64,000 bases of DNA from assembly GCA_965115815.1 (NCBI GenBank), contig OZ220465.1:1736001-1800000 (forward strand), read 5' to 3'. Below, one piece after another: positions 9,893-18,852 of the stretch; position 1 is the stretch's first letter; every line of letters begins with the position of its first letter. The stretch comes from VXPW01 sp965115815. Its GTDB lineage: Bacteria; Pseudomonadota; Alphaproteobacteria; TMED109. A model generated the notes under the pieces. That model ran no database searches, was not told the DNA's origin, and was given only the letters and a program-made list of their open reading frames with translations. The position numbers were made by a program, and so were the translations under genes.

Positions 9893-10060
9893 GTATCTAC
9901 TCCCCCCCCCCTACTGATGACGAATCGTTTTTCCTGACGGGTTCGGATCCGGCATTTTCCCTTGCCCCTTTAACTCGCTCGCGGCCGATGACCGGAGATG
10001 CGTGTTCCGGCTGACAAGAAGCGGATCGATCTTCGTCATCAGTAGGGGGGTGAGTAGATA
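9893..10060. repeat. IS66-type MITE, copy Z1 (about 168 bp)
   Basis: Ends are GTATCTACTCcCCCC-type and GGGGTGAGTAGATA, a near-perfect inverted repeat of about 30 bp including CTACTGATGACGAA. The left flank GGTACAAC (9885-9892) is its 8-bp target duplication; the right-hand copy is found beyond the later inversion at 4266-4273. The right terminus TAGATA doubles as the target duplication of the ISNCY-type element that entered at 10061. Confidence 0.85.
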
Positions 10061-10385
10061 GTGCCCGCACCGAAAAAGTGCAATGGTTTGACTCTGAAAG
10101 TGGAATCGTGATATAGAGGGGGACGAAGAATCCCGCTTTGATGCGGGAATCGGCCGATGCGGTCGAGAATCGGCCGGATTTCGGAAATCTTCGCGAGAAG
10201 TGCCATGCGAAACGTCATTCGCCTGCAGATGGAATGGGGTCAGGTTGCGATCGAGGAGATCGAGATCGACGAGAACTCGCGGGATGACATTCCGCCGCTG
10301 CTGCTCGGGCTTCGGCACGTGTATGCCGACCGGTCGGTTCGTGCCCGGTGGTTCGAGATCCTGGAGCAGGGGATCCTTCCCGAGG
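10061..10385 (+). pseudogene. ISNCY-type transposase, 5' half of a split copy
   Basis: Begins with the element end GTGCCCGCACCGAAAAAG and codes for MRNVIRLQMEWGQVAIEEIE through ARWFEILEQGILPE. It then stops at TTCCCGAGG (10377-10385). The remainder of this transposase is at 5678-7172, sharing that 9-bp duplication. The frame continues into the adjoining MITE and is non-functional. Confidence 0.85.
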
Positions 10386-10580
10386 CACGACGATCCCACG
10401 CTGCTAATCCAGCGGTGATCGGCGAGACTTTTTCGATCTGCGTCGCGCTGCAATCGTGCTGCCAAGGCTCCATTAGACCCGCTCGGCGCGAAAAATTGCG
10501 ATCAAGGGGCGATCTGTGGTGATGCAAGCCCCAACGCACTCGGATTTCGCGTCTCGGAATCAGCGTGGGATCGCCGTAGG
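10386..10580. repeat. 195-bp MITE, copy Xb (ISAs1-type ends)
   Basis: Starts CACGACGATCCCACGCTG and ends CAGCGTGGGATCGCCGTA. It follows TTCCCGAGG, half of a 9-bp duplication whose partner flanks copy Xa. The internal sequence includes GCGTCGCGCTGCAATCGTG, shared with Xa and Xc. Confidence 0.83.
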
Positions 10581-12550
10581 CCGGCCGGGTTGGGTGGCCC
10601 GGCTTGGATACTTGCGGTTTCGGTCGGGGTGTGGGCGCAGTCAGCCGGGTCTTGTGACGGCGTGCAGGACCTGCTTGCGCTTGTCGGCATAGTGGTGGCG
10701 GGCGTCGGCGAAGCTGTGGAAGGGCTGGGGCAGCTTCCGCTGGTTGTGGATGATGACGGCAATGGCAAGGGTGTTGATGATCGCGTTGTTTGCGGGTGCG
10801 TTGCGGGCCCGGAGCATGGAGTCGTCTTCGCGGAAGGTGGTATCGCGGATGGGGTGATGGCTTTCGACCACCCAGTGACCGCGGTTCCATGTGAGTAGCT
10901 GTTGCGGCGAGGCGCGGTCGGCCGCGACCGAAGTCATGCCGTAGGCGTGTTCCATGGTCCGTTTTCCGGATTTCTTGAATTCGACGCGCCGGGTGACACG
11001 GAAGATCTGTTTGACGTGGGGATCGTTGATCATCTTCGCGGGCGGAGTGAAGACTTCGATGCTGCGTTGCTCGATGCGGCCGTGCTCGAGCGTGGGCTTT
11101 TCGCTGTAGCGTCCCGTGCTTGTGGTCTCCCAGTTGATGCTCTCGAACGTCTCGAAGGTCTTGGGAGCGTTGCCCTTGACCGTCATCATCCAGTCGGCGC
11201 CATGGGTCTCGACAATCAGCCGTGCCGTCTCGCGGGTGGTGTGGAGCGCGTCGAGCGTGAGTAGACGGCCGGCCACCGGCGCGGTCTCGAGCGCGGCATG
11301 GACGGCGGCGATCTCCCCGCCTTCGTCAGGATCGTTGAGGATCGAGACCGGCATGCCGGTCCCGTGCTCGATCCGCGAGACCGTCTCGTACTGATCCTCG
11401 CCGGTGCGGTTGGCGCCGCGAATGCGCTTGCCGTCGACCGCGATCGCGTGGCCGACCCGCAGGCGCGGCTGTGCCCAGCGCCGCAGAGCTTCCTCGATCC
11501 ACGCCGGGTCGGTGTTCTGCAGCACCCGGTGCACGGTCGATTTGGACACCGGTTCATACCGGCCGGTGTCCGGGTTCTTCCACGCACCGATCTGCGCCAG
11601 ATCCTTCTGCGTCATCGCCTTCGCGTAGCGTGCCGCCGCCACCGCGCCGTGCCGATTCGCCAGCCGCGCCAGCAAGATCACGCATAGCACCGAGGCGATG
11701 CCGTGCTTGCGCCCCTGCGCACGCCGGAAGTCGGAAAGCGCCGCAAAATGCTGGTACATTGAGCGCAACTCCCGCGCCGGCCGGCCGCTCTGCGTCGCCC
11801 GCAACTCCCACGCCGCAGGAAGCGGCGCACGATCCCGCAACCGACGACAGGCGTCGCGACGCAGCGGAACCACGTACAGATCCTTCGCCTCCCCGTGCGG
11901 ATCCGTATAGCGCCCGTTGGCGCGCGCATAGCCCTTGCTCCTGCCCACGTACTTCCAGTTCGCCGCCTTGTACAAGGTGCCGCGGAACTTCGTCGGTGAG
12001 ACAAACGACTCCGCCACCAGCAACGGATTGCCGTACGCAGCTTTCCAGTCGTCGCTGAGACGCCGCTGCATCCGCAACAACGCAAACGAGGCAAGACCCC
12101 GAAACGCCCGGCGACCTCCCAGAATCACAAATCTCGTGTGGTTTCCGATCAGGTGCAGCCGCTCAAACGGTTCTTTGCGGCGCCAACCCATCCAACGGTC
12201 CCGCGGCGCACAGCGGAAGGCGCCCGTCTGCCAGCCCGCAGCGCCAATCCACCGCCCGCGCCACGTGAACACGTAGCGCAGACCTCGACCCGCAAACTGC
12301 TTGAAACCAAGATAGTGATGACGGTCCACCACACGGTTCCAGCGACACACCTCATCCGGCCGCGCCAAGCGCACCACCACATCCCGGAGTGCAAAACCCT
12401 CCGGAGTCGTCTCGAAAAAATCCGCGGCGCGTTCCATGACCACCACGGATACCACGCCGCTTCACAAAAAGCCAGCACCAATACGAATCCTCCGGAACCT
12501 GCGGAACCCAACCTTCCAACAAACCTAGCATGGGATGGCCGTGTGGTCGG
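10581..12550 (-). mobile_element. DruA-ISAs1 insertion element
   Basis: Body of the element coding the fusion transposase. The 5' end on the reverse strand reads CACGGCCATCCCATGCTAG. The 3' terminus is not separable from the MITE Xb at 10386-10580. A related relic at 44740-45966 shows what the 3' terminus should be: AGCATGGGATCACCTTG, inverted relative to the 5' end. Confidence 0.7.
10641..12437 (-). CDS. DruA/DUF4338 domain fused to ISAs1-family transposase
   Basis: A 598-residue protein with two parts. Residues about 15-210 match the DUF4338/DruA family: RHHYLGFK near 40, RDRWMGW near 80, TRFVILGG near 105, ESFVSPTKFRGTLYKAANW near 145 and YVGRSKG. Residues about 228-598 are an ISAs1 transposase: the associated N-terminal domain (SMYQHFAALSDFRRAQGRKH), then the DDE core with D335 in AVDGKRIRG, D396 in LLTLDALHT and E525 in HWVVESHH, followed by TFREDDSMLRARNAP. 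All three acidic residues are present. Start taken as ATG 12437; a GTG at 12455 is also in frame. The element ends at the right near 12550 (CACGGCCATCCCATGCTAG on the reverse strand). No DruB-E partners are near, so an anti-phage role is not indicated. Confidence 0.87.
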   Translation of the reverse strand: MERAADFFETTPEGFALRDVVVRLARPDEVCRWNRVVDRHHYLGFKQFAGRGLRYVFTWRGRWIGAAGWQTGAFRCAPRDRWMGWRRKEPFERLHLIGNHTRFVILGGRRAFRGLASFALLRMQRRLSDDWKAAYGNPLLVAESFVSPTKFRGTLYKAANWKYVGRSKGYARANGRYTDPHGEAKDLYVVPLRRDACRRLRDRAPLPAAWELRATQSGRPARELRSMYQHFAALSDFRRAQGRKHGIASVLCVILLARLANRHGAVAAARYAKAMTQKDLAQIGAWKNPDTGRYEPVSKSTVHRVLQNTDPAWIEEALRRWAQPRLRVGHAIAVDGKRIRGANRTGEDQYETVSRIEHGTGMPVSILNDPDEGGEIAAVHAALETAPVAGRLLTLDALHTTRETARLIVETHGADWMMTVKGNAPKTFETFESINWETTSTGRYSEKPTLEHGRIEQRSIEVFTPPAKMINDPHVKQIFRVTRRVEFKKSGKRTMEHAYGMTSVAADRASPQQLLTWNRGHWVVESHHPIRDTTFREDDSMLRARNAPANNAIINTLAIAVIIHNQRKLPQPFHSFADARHHYADKRKQVLHAVTRPG

Positions 12551-12782
12551 CAGGTCGGGAGACCGTCGTTCCGCCGGGTGCCCGGGCTTCAGGGGAGTGG
12601 AGTGGGCGCTTGTCCCTTGGTCGAACGGCGCTGGCGGCGGCAATCGTGCATCAAGGGGCTGCGAAGTGGGTGCACGCGACGGCAATTTCACGGTTCATGG
12701 AGCACGACGAGAATTGGAGATGAGCCGTTCAGTCTCCTGCTCCTGCTACAGTGCGCCCGACAGCCCGTGCGAGAGACCTGCC

Positions 12783-13259
12783 ATGCTTCTTGAAGGCTCC
12801 TGCCATTGTCGTGCCGTGACGTTCAGCCTTGAAAGCCGCACCCCCTACCCGTTCAACTACTGCTACTGCTCGGTCTGCCGGAAGACGGCCGGAGGCGGAG
12901 GGTTTGCCATCAACATCATGGGCCAGACCAACTCCCTGCGCATCAGAGGAGGGGCGAATCTGGCCATGTACCAGGCCGTGATCGACGACCAGCCAAGTAC
13001 GGCAATGCGGCATTTCTGCAGACGTTGCGGCAGCCATCTCTGGCTGTGGGATCCTCGCTGGCCGCAGCTCGTGCACCCGCTGGCTTCGGCCATTGATACC
13101 GAGCTGCCGGCAGCCCCGGAACGCGTTCACCTGATGCTTGCGTCGAAGCCAGGCTGGTGTCCGCTAGCCGAGGCATCGATCCGCGAGACTCATTTCGACG
13201 GTTATCCCGAGGAATCCATCGAAGGGTGGCACGAGAACCGGGGACTGGTGACAGATTGA
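12783..13259 (+). CDS. GFA / CENP-V domain protein
   Basis: Zinc-binding beta-fold of the glutathione-dependent formaldehyde-activating (GFA) family; the substrate is not predictable. The 158-residue product has the zinc-ligand pairs CHC (residues about 7-9), CYCSVC and CRRCGSHL, in the order typical of GFA proteins. Start ATG 12783 (MLLEGSCHCRAV) places the CxC motif at the expected distance. It stands alone between the DruA-ISAs1 element and IS5 remains, so context says nothing about function. Confidence 0.88.
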   Translation: MLLEGSCHCRAVTFSLESRTPYPFNYCYCSVCRKTAGGGGFAINIMGQTNSLRIRGGANLAMYQAVIDDQPSTAMRHFCRRCGSHLWLWDPRWPQLVHPLASAIDTELPAAPERVHLMLASKPGWCPLAEASIRETHFDGYPEESIEGWHENRGLVTD

Positions 13260-13730
13260 CCTGCAGTTGCGGCCCTTCCGGGAAATCTGCGAAAGTCCGG
13301 GTGCGCTGTATGGGTCTTCCGCAGGCCGGAGATCATGGAAGTCGGGAGCCGGTCGGTATGCCGCTTCGCCCACCGCGGCTGCAGTGAAGCGTGCGGGTGA
13401 CGGTGAACCGGTTCCGCTCGCAGGGGTCCCGCGCCGGCAGGTGGCCGGGCGACGGCGCGACATAGAACGGCCTGAACGCGTGGGGGCGGGGACCCTGCGG
13501 TACTGCGAATCCTGGTCGAGACCGCTCCCAAGCAGCGGTGGAACGTACTGGAAGCGCTTCGGGCGCAGCCGGAAAGTCGGGCGGCTCCGCCCAGCTGCTT
13601 CGTGAGAGAGTGCCGCTCCTGCACTCTATTCCATCGACAGGCCTTCCATCGGTGCGTTCGCGGCGCGGCATTCCGATCCCGAACGCACGTGTCGACTCCC
13701 TGACCAGTTACACCGTATTTTCTAGTGACG
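13260..13730. other. Intergenic region, no supported gene
   Basis: About 470 bp downstream of the GFA gene. Frames are open in several registers, but none has a recognisable motif or start context. No repeat shared with other parts of the window was noticed. Confidence 0.45.
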
Positions 13731-13929
13731 GTTGACGCTATAGAGGTTTGATTGCATCAATGATGAGCGCGAAGTGGATGAAGAAAGTAAAGACAACATC
13801 TAGCTTATCGAATCTCGTGAAGATACGCCGGAATCGCTTGATCCTCCGAAAACAGGGGTTCGACTTCATTGCGTTTCTTGTGCAGTTCTCGATCGTATTC
13901 TGAGGTTCAGGATGAGGAGGGTCGGCCAT
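13731..13929 (-). pseudogene. IS5-family transposase, C-terminal relic
   Basis: Encodes FRRIKRFRRIFTRFDKLDVV and FFIHFALIIDAIKPL, the C-terminal end of the IS5-type transposase present at 14022-14969. Only about 60 codons remain, in the orientation opposite to the neighbouring copy. The IS end is degraded (TTGACGCTATAG instead of TTAACGCTATAG). Confidence 0.8.
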
Positions 13930-14021
13930 GGCCAGAACGCGTTCTAGGGCATGTTAACGCATTATGTGGTAGAATGTGTGGTAGAATCCGGATCCCCGGT
14001 TCGTAGAGAGGATTCCCGGTC

Positions 14022-14969
14022 ATGGAACTCACGCAAGCCCAGTACGAGCACATTGCTCATGTCTTTCCGAAGCACCGCGGCAATGTCTTGCTCAGTACTC
14101 TGTCGGTTCTCAACGCGATCCTGTACGTGGCCGAGCAGGGATGCAAATGGCGCGGGCTGCCGGCGCACTTCGGTAACTGGCACACCATCTACACCCGGGT
14201 GAACCGCTGGGCGAAGAAAGGCGTCCTAGATCGGGTGCTTGCGGAGTTGCAGCGCTTGGAGATCATGCGGGTGAAGGTCGAGGTGCTGTCCTTGGACAGC
14301 ACCGTGGTGAAGGTGCACCCGGACGGTACGGGAGCGCTCGAAAAGCACGGTGCTCAGGCCATCGGGAAGTCGCGCGGGGGCTGGACCACCAAGCTTCATC
14401 TGGTAGCTGCGAATGATCGAAACGCGGTAGGGTTTTCCTTGTCCGGAGGGCAGGAGGGCGACGGATCCCAGGGGCGCAAGTTGCTGCACCGCATGGCATT
14501 GCCGAATACCGCACGTTGTCTGGTGATGGACAAGGCCTATGAAGGGGACGAAACTCGTGCGTTGGTTGCAGGCCGGGGACTGGAGCCCGTGGTCCCACCG
14601 AAGGCCAACCGGATCACGCCGTGGGAATACGATCGAGAACTGTACAAGAAACGCAATGAAGTCGGTATCTACTCACCCCCCTACTGATGACGAAGATCGA
14701 CCCGCTTCTTGTCAGCCGGAACACGCACCTCCGGTCATCGGTCGCGAGCGAGTTAAAGGGGCAAGGGAAAATGCCGGATCCGAGCCCGTCAGGAAAAACG
14801 ATTCGTCATCAGTAGGGGGGGGTGAGTAGATACTGAAGTCGAACGTCTGTTTCGGAGGATCAAGCGATTTCGGCGTGTCTTCACGAGATTCGACAAGCTG
14901 GATGTCGTCTTCACCTTCTTCATCCACTTCGCACTCATCGTCGATGCCCTCAAGCCTCTACAGCGTTAA
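14022..14969 (+). pseudogene. IS5-family transposase, disrupted by a MITE
   Basis: Starts MELTQAQYEHIAHVFPKHRG. The N-terminal DUF4096-like part has LYVAEQGCKWRGLP; the DDE core includes SLDSTVVKVHPDG and VMDKAYEGDE, and the C-terminus resumes after the MITE as RLFRRIKRFRRVFTRFDKLD to LKPLQR. Without the MITE the gene would code about 260 residues in one frame. The MITE adds IYSPPY and a stop at 14687. The duplication TGAAGTCG on both sides shows recent insertion. Confidence 0.88.
14665..14833. repeat. IS66-type MITE, copy Z2 (169 bp, complete)
   Basis: The best-preserved copy: begins GTATCTACTCACCCCCC and ends GGGGTGAGTAGATAC, with an 8-bp duplication TGAAGTCG at 14657-14664 and 14834-14841. 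Eight-base duplications are typical of IS66. The IS66-type element at 21004 ends GTAACTACTCACCCCTGG, very similar to this terminus. Confidence 0.9.
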
Positions 14970-14978
14970 CAGGCCCTG

Positions 14979-15220
14979 GCAACGTCAAGCGCAGATCTCC
15001 GGCGGAGGGGAACGGCAGCCCACGGAACCCGCTCCACCGGACCGCACGGCGGACCCGCGATGTCCCGCGCGGGCCAATGGCATTCGGATATGCGCGTCGA
15101 GGTGACGGCGGTTTTCCCATACCGGCAAGCCTTGGATAGGAGGTGACGTTTCGGTGCGTGGGCGGGTCGTCCACGCACCGCTTGACCAGTGCCCGCCGAT
15201 TCGCATGATGTCGTCGAATC
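14979..15220 (+). repeat. 5' non-coding end of the DruA element, also found near 22.9-23.2 kb
   Basis: GCAACGTCAAGCGCAGATCT begins here and again at about 23086 in the same orientation. The part with GGATAGGAGGTGACG recurs inverted at about 22900-22985. These matches mark the left boundary of the element encoding the third DruA protein. Confidence 0.7.
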
Positions 15221-16300
15221 GTGGCTGCGGGAATCCCCATGGACCCGCGAATCGTCGACCTGAAGTCGACCCCCTGTTCGGGCCGCCGCCGGACCCGCCA
15301 GCAGATCGCGGAGGTCCGGGAGACCGTGGGTCGGTTTTCCCACTGCAGCCGCACCGAGCGGGCGAAGACCCTCTGCGAGCCCCTTCACGGGACGACAGCG
15401 AAGGGCGGCTCCAGGGTCGGGGCCGGCCTCGGGATGCTGGAGACCTTGGAGCGCCACGGCATCCTGACGTGGCCGCCCGTGCGCGAGGACCCCGTCCGCG
15501 ACAGGGCCGCTGCCCCGGTCTGGACCTCGGCCTCCGACCCGCAGCCGGAGATCGTGGCTCCGCGATCGGAACTGCGCCCGCTTCGCGTCGAGCCGGTCAC
15601 CGACACCGAGGGGCGGCAGCTGTGGAACGCCTTCGTCGACCGGCACCATTACCTCGGCTACAAGCGCCCTTTCGGGGCGCATGTCCGCTACTTCGTGACC
15701 GATCGGCAGGGGCGCCGACTGGGTTGCATCCTGTTCGAGGCGGGGACGAAGACGCTTCCGTGCCGGGACCGCTGGATCGGATGGACGGACCGCAGGCGCG
15801 ACCGCAACCGCCACCGAATGACGGTCCATTCAAGGTACCTCGTGTTCCCCTGGGTCGTCTCGAAGAACCTGGCGTCCTCGGCCCTGGCTCTGGCGACGCG
15901 CCGCCTTGCCGACGACTGGGAACGCCTCCACGGCGGGCGTCCCGTCCGCATCGAGACCTTCGTCGACGAGACCCGGTTCCGGGCCTCGTGCTCCCGTGCG
16001 GCCCACGGGGAGCGCATCGGGGACACCGCGGGTCGGGGCACGTCGCGCACGGGAGTCTCCGTGCTGCCGCTCTGCGAGGGGGCCCGCGCGATCCTGCGCT
16101 CGGAGCGCGGCGCGGCGCGGCGCACGCCTGCGACGCGGGCCGAGCGGGGACGGTCGGCCGCCGCCGACCGACGGTTCTCGAAGCGCTGGGCGACGCTCGT
16201 CGCGGCCGCCGCCGCGATCGCGGAACGCGAGGACGCGCGCGCTGCCTATGACTCACATGTCTTGTCTGGACGTAATTCGTGTCTGCACGGAAAATCATAA
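15221..16300 (+). pseudogene. DruA/DUF4338 domain with truncated Tn5-like transposase
   Basis: The DruA part is complete in outline: an N-terminal helical region (AEVRETVGRFSHCSRTERAK, then MLETLERHGILTWPP), RHHYLGYKRPFG at about 142-153, RDRWIGW, HSRYLVFPWV, ETFVDETRFRASC and GRGTSRTGVS. It is followed by DRRFSKRWATL, the start of a Tn5/IS50-type transposase, which breaks off at about 16248. The last codons come from other mobile DNA. Start GTG 15221 or ATG 15239; a strong AGGAGGTGA at 15138-15146 precedes a GTG at 15154 in another frame and may belong to a lost leader. The element's left end is near 14979 (GCAACGTCAAGCGCAG). Confidence 0.75.
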
Positions 16301-16471
16301 CACATTGTGTATGCAACCATATTTGGAATCTGGAGAACCGAAGATTCCTTCTTTGATGGCATATGACGGCATATTCCGCTGAAATCAGGCTGGATTCGAT
16401 GAATCTTTGCCCTGTCAATATTGAGTTTTCATTCATGTAATCCGACTCTTAGGGATTTTCCGGGCAGGCAC
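16279..16471. repeat. 193-bp MITE, copy Y3 (ISNCY-like ends)
   Basis: Starts GTGTCTGCACGGAAAATC and ends GATTTTCCGGGCAGGCAC, flanked by TAATTC at 16273-16278 and 16472-16477 (6-bp duplication). Copies at 55584 and 56100 have the same length. The ends resemble the ISNCY-type terminus GTGCCCGCACCGAAAA. It replaces the original C-terminus of the DruA-Tn5 gene. Confidence 0.92.
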
Positions 16472-18799
16472 TAATTCCTGGTACAGCTCGCTGGATGGAT
16501 CCATCTCCAGCACCCATTCGTAGCCTTGGGCCAGGATCGCCATATGGGTGTAGCCCCGCCAAACCACCGTGGGTCCGGGTGGGGGGTCGCTGCGGCGATC
16601 GAGGTAGCCGCCGAAGATCGCTAGGGTCCGCACGGCGTGCCCCAGGTGGTCCGGTGGGCGCCGAAGCTGGTGCCGACGGGCGAAGTCCTTGAGCACCAGG
16701 ATTTCGGTTTTGCCGAACCGAACCTCGGCGGGCCGTTCGGGGGTTTCCCGTCCGAGCAGGACCCTGGCGAAGAGTCGCCAGGCGATCACGGCCTGGATGG
16801 TGACCGCCCGTTCGATCCGGTGTCCTTCCCGATGGTTGAGGAATTCCGCCTTGCATCCGCGTTTCAGGACCCGGTGCCCGTCCTCGATCCGCCCGCGCAG
16901 GCGGTACCGTTCCCGCACCCGCCGCGCCTCCTTCCGGGTCGATACCGGCAGGCGGGTGAGCAGGATCCAGTGCAGGGGCTCGACGCCGGCCGGTGGATCT
17001 TCTTCGGTCCTGCGGACCGCCGTCATGGGCACGGGGGCGTGCGAGCCGGTTCCGTTCCCGGGAGGAGGCAGGTCGAAGCGCCGGAACTGCAGGGATACCT
17101 TGGCGACCCGCGCTTCCCGCAGCGCCTTGGCCTTCTGGGTGCGGGTGGAGGTGCGGGCCGACGGGCGGGCGATTTCGATCTCCAGGGATCCGGCCGAGGG
17201 TTCCGCTGCCCGTGGCTCGAAGAGCTTCTCTTCGTCCTTGCCCAGGGACCGGTTGGGGCGGGCCCGGACCCGAAGATCAACGGTGCCCAGCCGCTGCCGC
17301 TCGGCGAACCGGGCGAAGAAATCCGCCTCCCGATCGAGTACGGAGACGACCCGCACGCCCTCCGGAACCCGCTCCGAGGTGTCTCGCAAGCCCCGCATCC
17401 AGCGGGCGGATTTCCGTTCTTCGAGCGGCTTGCCCGGCTCGGCCCGGCCGTCCGGCGCGTCGTATTCGATGCGGGGGACACCGAGGGGAATGCCGGTGTC
17501 CGCGTCGACCGCCAGCGTGGAATGCATGTGCAGACCCCGGGTGCCCGACGCGTTCCGGTTGCGGCCGATGAGGCCGAGCTCGCCGCACTTCGGATGGGTC
17601 GCGAAGTTGAGGTCCGATCCGTCCTGGATCATCAACACCGTCTTGCAGGAGGCCATGCGTCGGCGGGTGCGCTCCCGGTGCGGAGCCAGAATGGCCTCCG
17701 GTGTGACCGCCGACGCGGCCGGCGGGTCGATCATCCGGTAGTACCCGGTGACCAAGGCCCGCTGACCCCGGGCCGCGGCCTGGAACGATGCGCCGGGTTG
17801 GTCGGCCATCAGGGACGCACTCGTGACCCACCGGCGGCTGAGCCGACGGTCCCCCAGCGGAGCTCCGCCGAACTCGTTCGCGGTCCAGCTCCCCCGCTCC
17901 CGTCCGTCGGCCGGACCCAAGGCCTCCGCCGGCGCCGGTGCCACGCCCAAAACCGCCCGCCAGTCGCTCCGCAGCGGACGCATCCACACCGCCTTGACCG
18001 ACCGCCGCTCCTGCCCGGGACGGGCGAACCGCCCCCGCCCGGTGGTCTCTCCCACCCGCTCCCAGCCGGCGGCGGCAAACACGGTGCCCGCATGGGTTTC
18101 CGTATCCACGAAGGTTTCGACCAACCGGGGACGATACCCGTACCGGGCCTCGATCTCGTCGGGCAGCCGGGCCAGCGCCCTCCCCAGCACCCGGGAGCCC
18201 AGGTTCCGGCAGCGCACCGACGGTCGGATCAGGAACCGGCTCCGACCGATCACCGCATGGTTCAGGTGTTGCGACCGCGCGATCTCGTCCCATCCGATCC
18301 ACCGGTCCCGGGAAGCCAGGCGCAAGGCCGGTGCCGAAAAGCCCAGGGCCCCCAGGATGCCGTGCTCCGACCGAACCCGATACCGGAGTTGGGCGCCCAC
18401 CTGCATCGCCGCCCCGCACGGAGGCTCCCGGAACCTCAGCTCGTTCCCGATCCGCCGGTCCGCCTCCCCGGTCACCGGCACCAGGCACAGGTCGTGCAGC
18501 GCACCCGCTTCCGAGGGAACCCCCGACGGCACGGGAACCGCGGTGCCCAGCCGCCGGGGAGCGCCGCCACCTCTTCCCTCGCGGGGGGCCGGCAAGCGCA
18601 GTTGCCGGGCCCGCTCCAGGTCGTTCAGGACCGCCCGGCAACTGCGCTCGCGCCAGCGACCCCGTGCATCGGTCAGGTGAAACTCTCGACATACCCGTTG
18701 AGCCGCGGCGCGGCGACGGCTCGGCGGCTCCCGAGACAGAAACGTCTGCAGCCGGACTAGGTGCGCCGGTTGCTTCAGGATGCGGTGCACGGGTTCCAT
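16433..18799 (-). CDS. DruA/DUF4338 domain fused to Tn5/IS50-like IS4 transposase
   Basis: A 788-residue fusion. N-terminal residues about 25-75 form a helical region (REFHLTDARGRWRER). About 100-280 match DruA/DUF4338: RDRWIGWDEI, RSRFLIRPSV, ETFVDTETHAGTVFAAAGW and GRGRF, although the HHYLG motif is replaced by EPPCG. From about 305 the protein matches Tn5 transposase: GDRRLSRRW binding domain, catalytic D393 (MIQDGSDLNF), D489 (VLDREADFF) and the Y-x2-R-x3-E-x6-K signature in YRLRGRIEDGHRVLK with E639. The catalytic set is intact. The last 12 residues (VPARKIPKSRIT) are encoded by MITE Y3; without it the end would read YQELRPDKT. Start ATG 18799 preferred over the in-frame start at 18817. 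Confidence 0.87.
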   Translation of the reverse strand: MEPVHRILKQPAHLVRLQTFLSREPPSRRRAAAQRVCREFHLTDARGRWRERSCRAVLNDLERARQLRLPAPREGRGGGAPRRLGTAVPVPSGVPSEAGALHDLCLVPVTGEADRRIGNELRFREPPCGAAMQVGAQLRYRVRSEHGILGALGFSAPALRLASRDRWIGWDEIARSQHLNHAVIGRSRFLIRPSVRCRNLGSRVLGRALARLPDEIEARYGYRPRLVETFVDTETHAGTVFAAAGWERVGETTGRGRFARPGQERRSVKAVWMRPLRSDWRAVLGVAPAPAEALGPADGRERGSWTANEFGGAPLGDRRLSRRWVTSASLMADQPGASFQAAARGQRALVTGYYRMIDPPAASAVTPEAILAPHRERTRRRMASCKTVLMIQDGSDLNFATHPKCGELGLIGRNRNASGTRGLHMHSTLAVDADTGIPLGVPRIEYDAPDGRAEPGKPLEERKSARWMRGLRDTSERVPEGVRVVSVLDREADFFARFAERQRLGTVDLRVRARPNRSLGKDEEKLFEPRAAEPSAGSLEIEIARPSARTSTRTQKAKALREARVAKVSLQFRRFDLPPPGNGTGSHAPVPMTAVRRTEEDPPAGVEPLHWILLTRLPVSTRKEARRVRERYRLRGRIEDGHRVLKRGCKAEFLNHREGHRIERAVTIQAVIAWRLFARVLLGRETPERPAEVRFGKTEILVLKDFARRHQLRRPPDHLGHAVRTLAIFGGYLDRRSDPPPGPTVVWRGYTHMAILAQGYEWVLEMDPSSELYQELVPARKIPKSRIT

Positions 18800-18852
18800 G
18801 GCCGACAGGGAACACACCTTAGAAGGTCAGAGGCTCGGGGTCAACCGGCAGG

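Larger units (their letters stand above)
13946..14977 (+). mobile_element. IS5-family element with an IS66-type MITE inserted
   Basis: Terminal repeats AGGGCATGTTAACGC (left) and GCGTTAACAGGCCCT (right). The transposase gene inside is split by a 169-bp MITE at 14665-14833. A second, decayed copy is at 24613-25480. Confidence 0.85.

Noticed and set aside
12548..12782. Possible small gene between the DruA-ISAs1 element and the GFA gene
   Set aside because: Short open frames only, no start signal or motif.
15154..16251. Gene starting at the GTG after AGGAGGTGA (15154)
   Set aside because: Its product is Pro/Arg-rich without motifs, while the DruA domain is read in the other frame. The strong ribosome site remains unexplained and may belong to a lost leader or be a repeat-end feature.
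10641..18799. A Druantia anti-phage defence locus
   Set aside because: Only DruA-type domains are present, each fused to a transposase; no DruB-E or helicase gene of the Druantia types is nearby.
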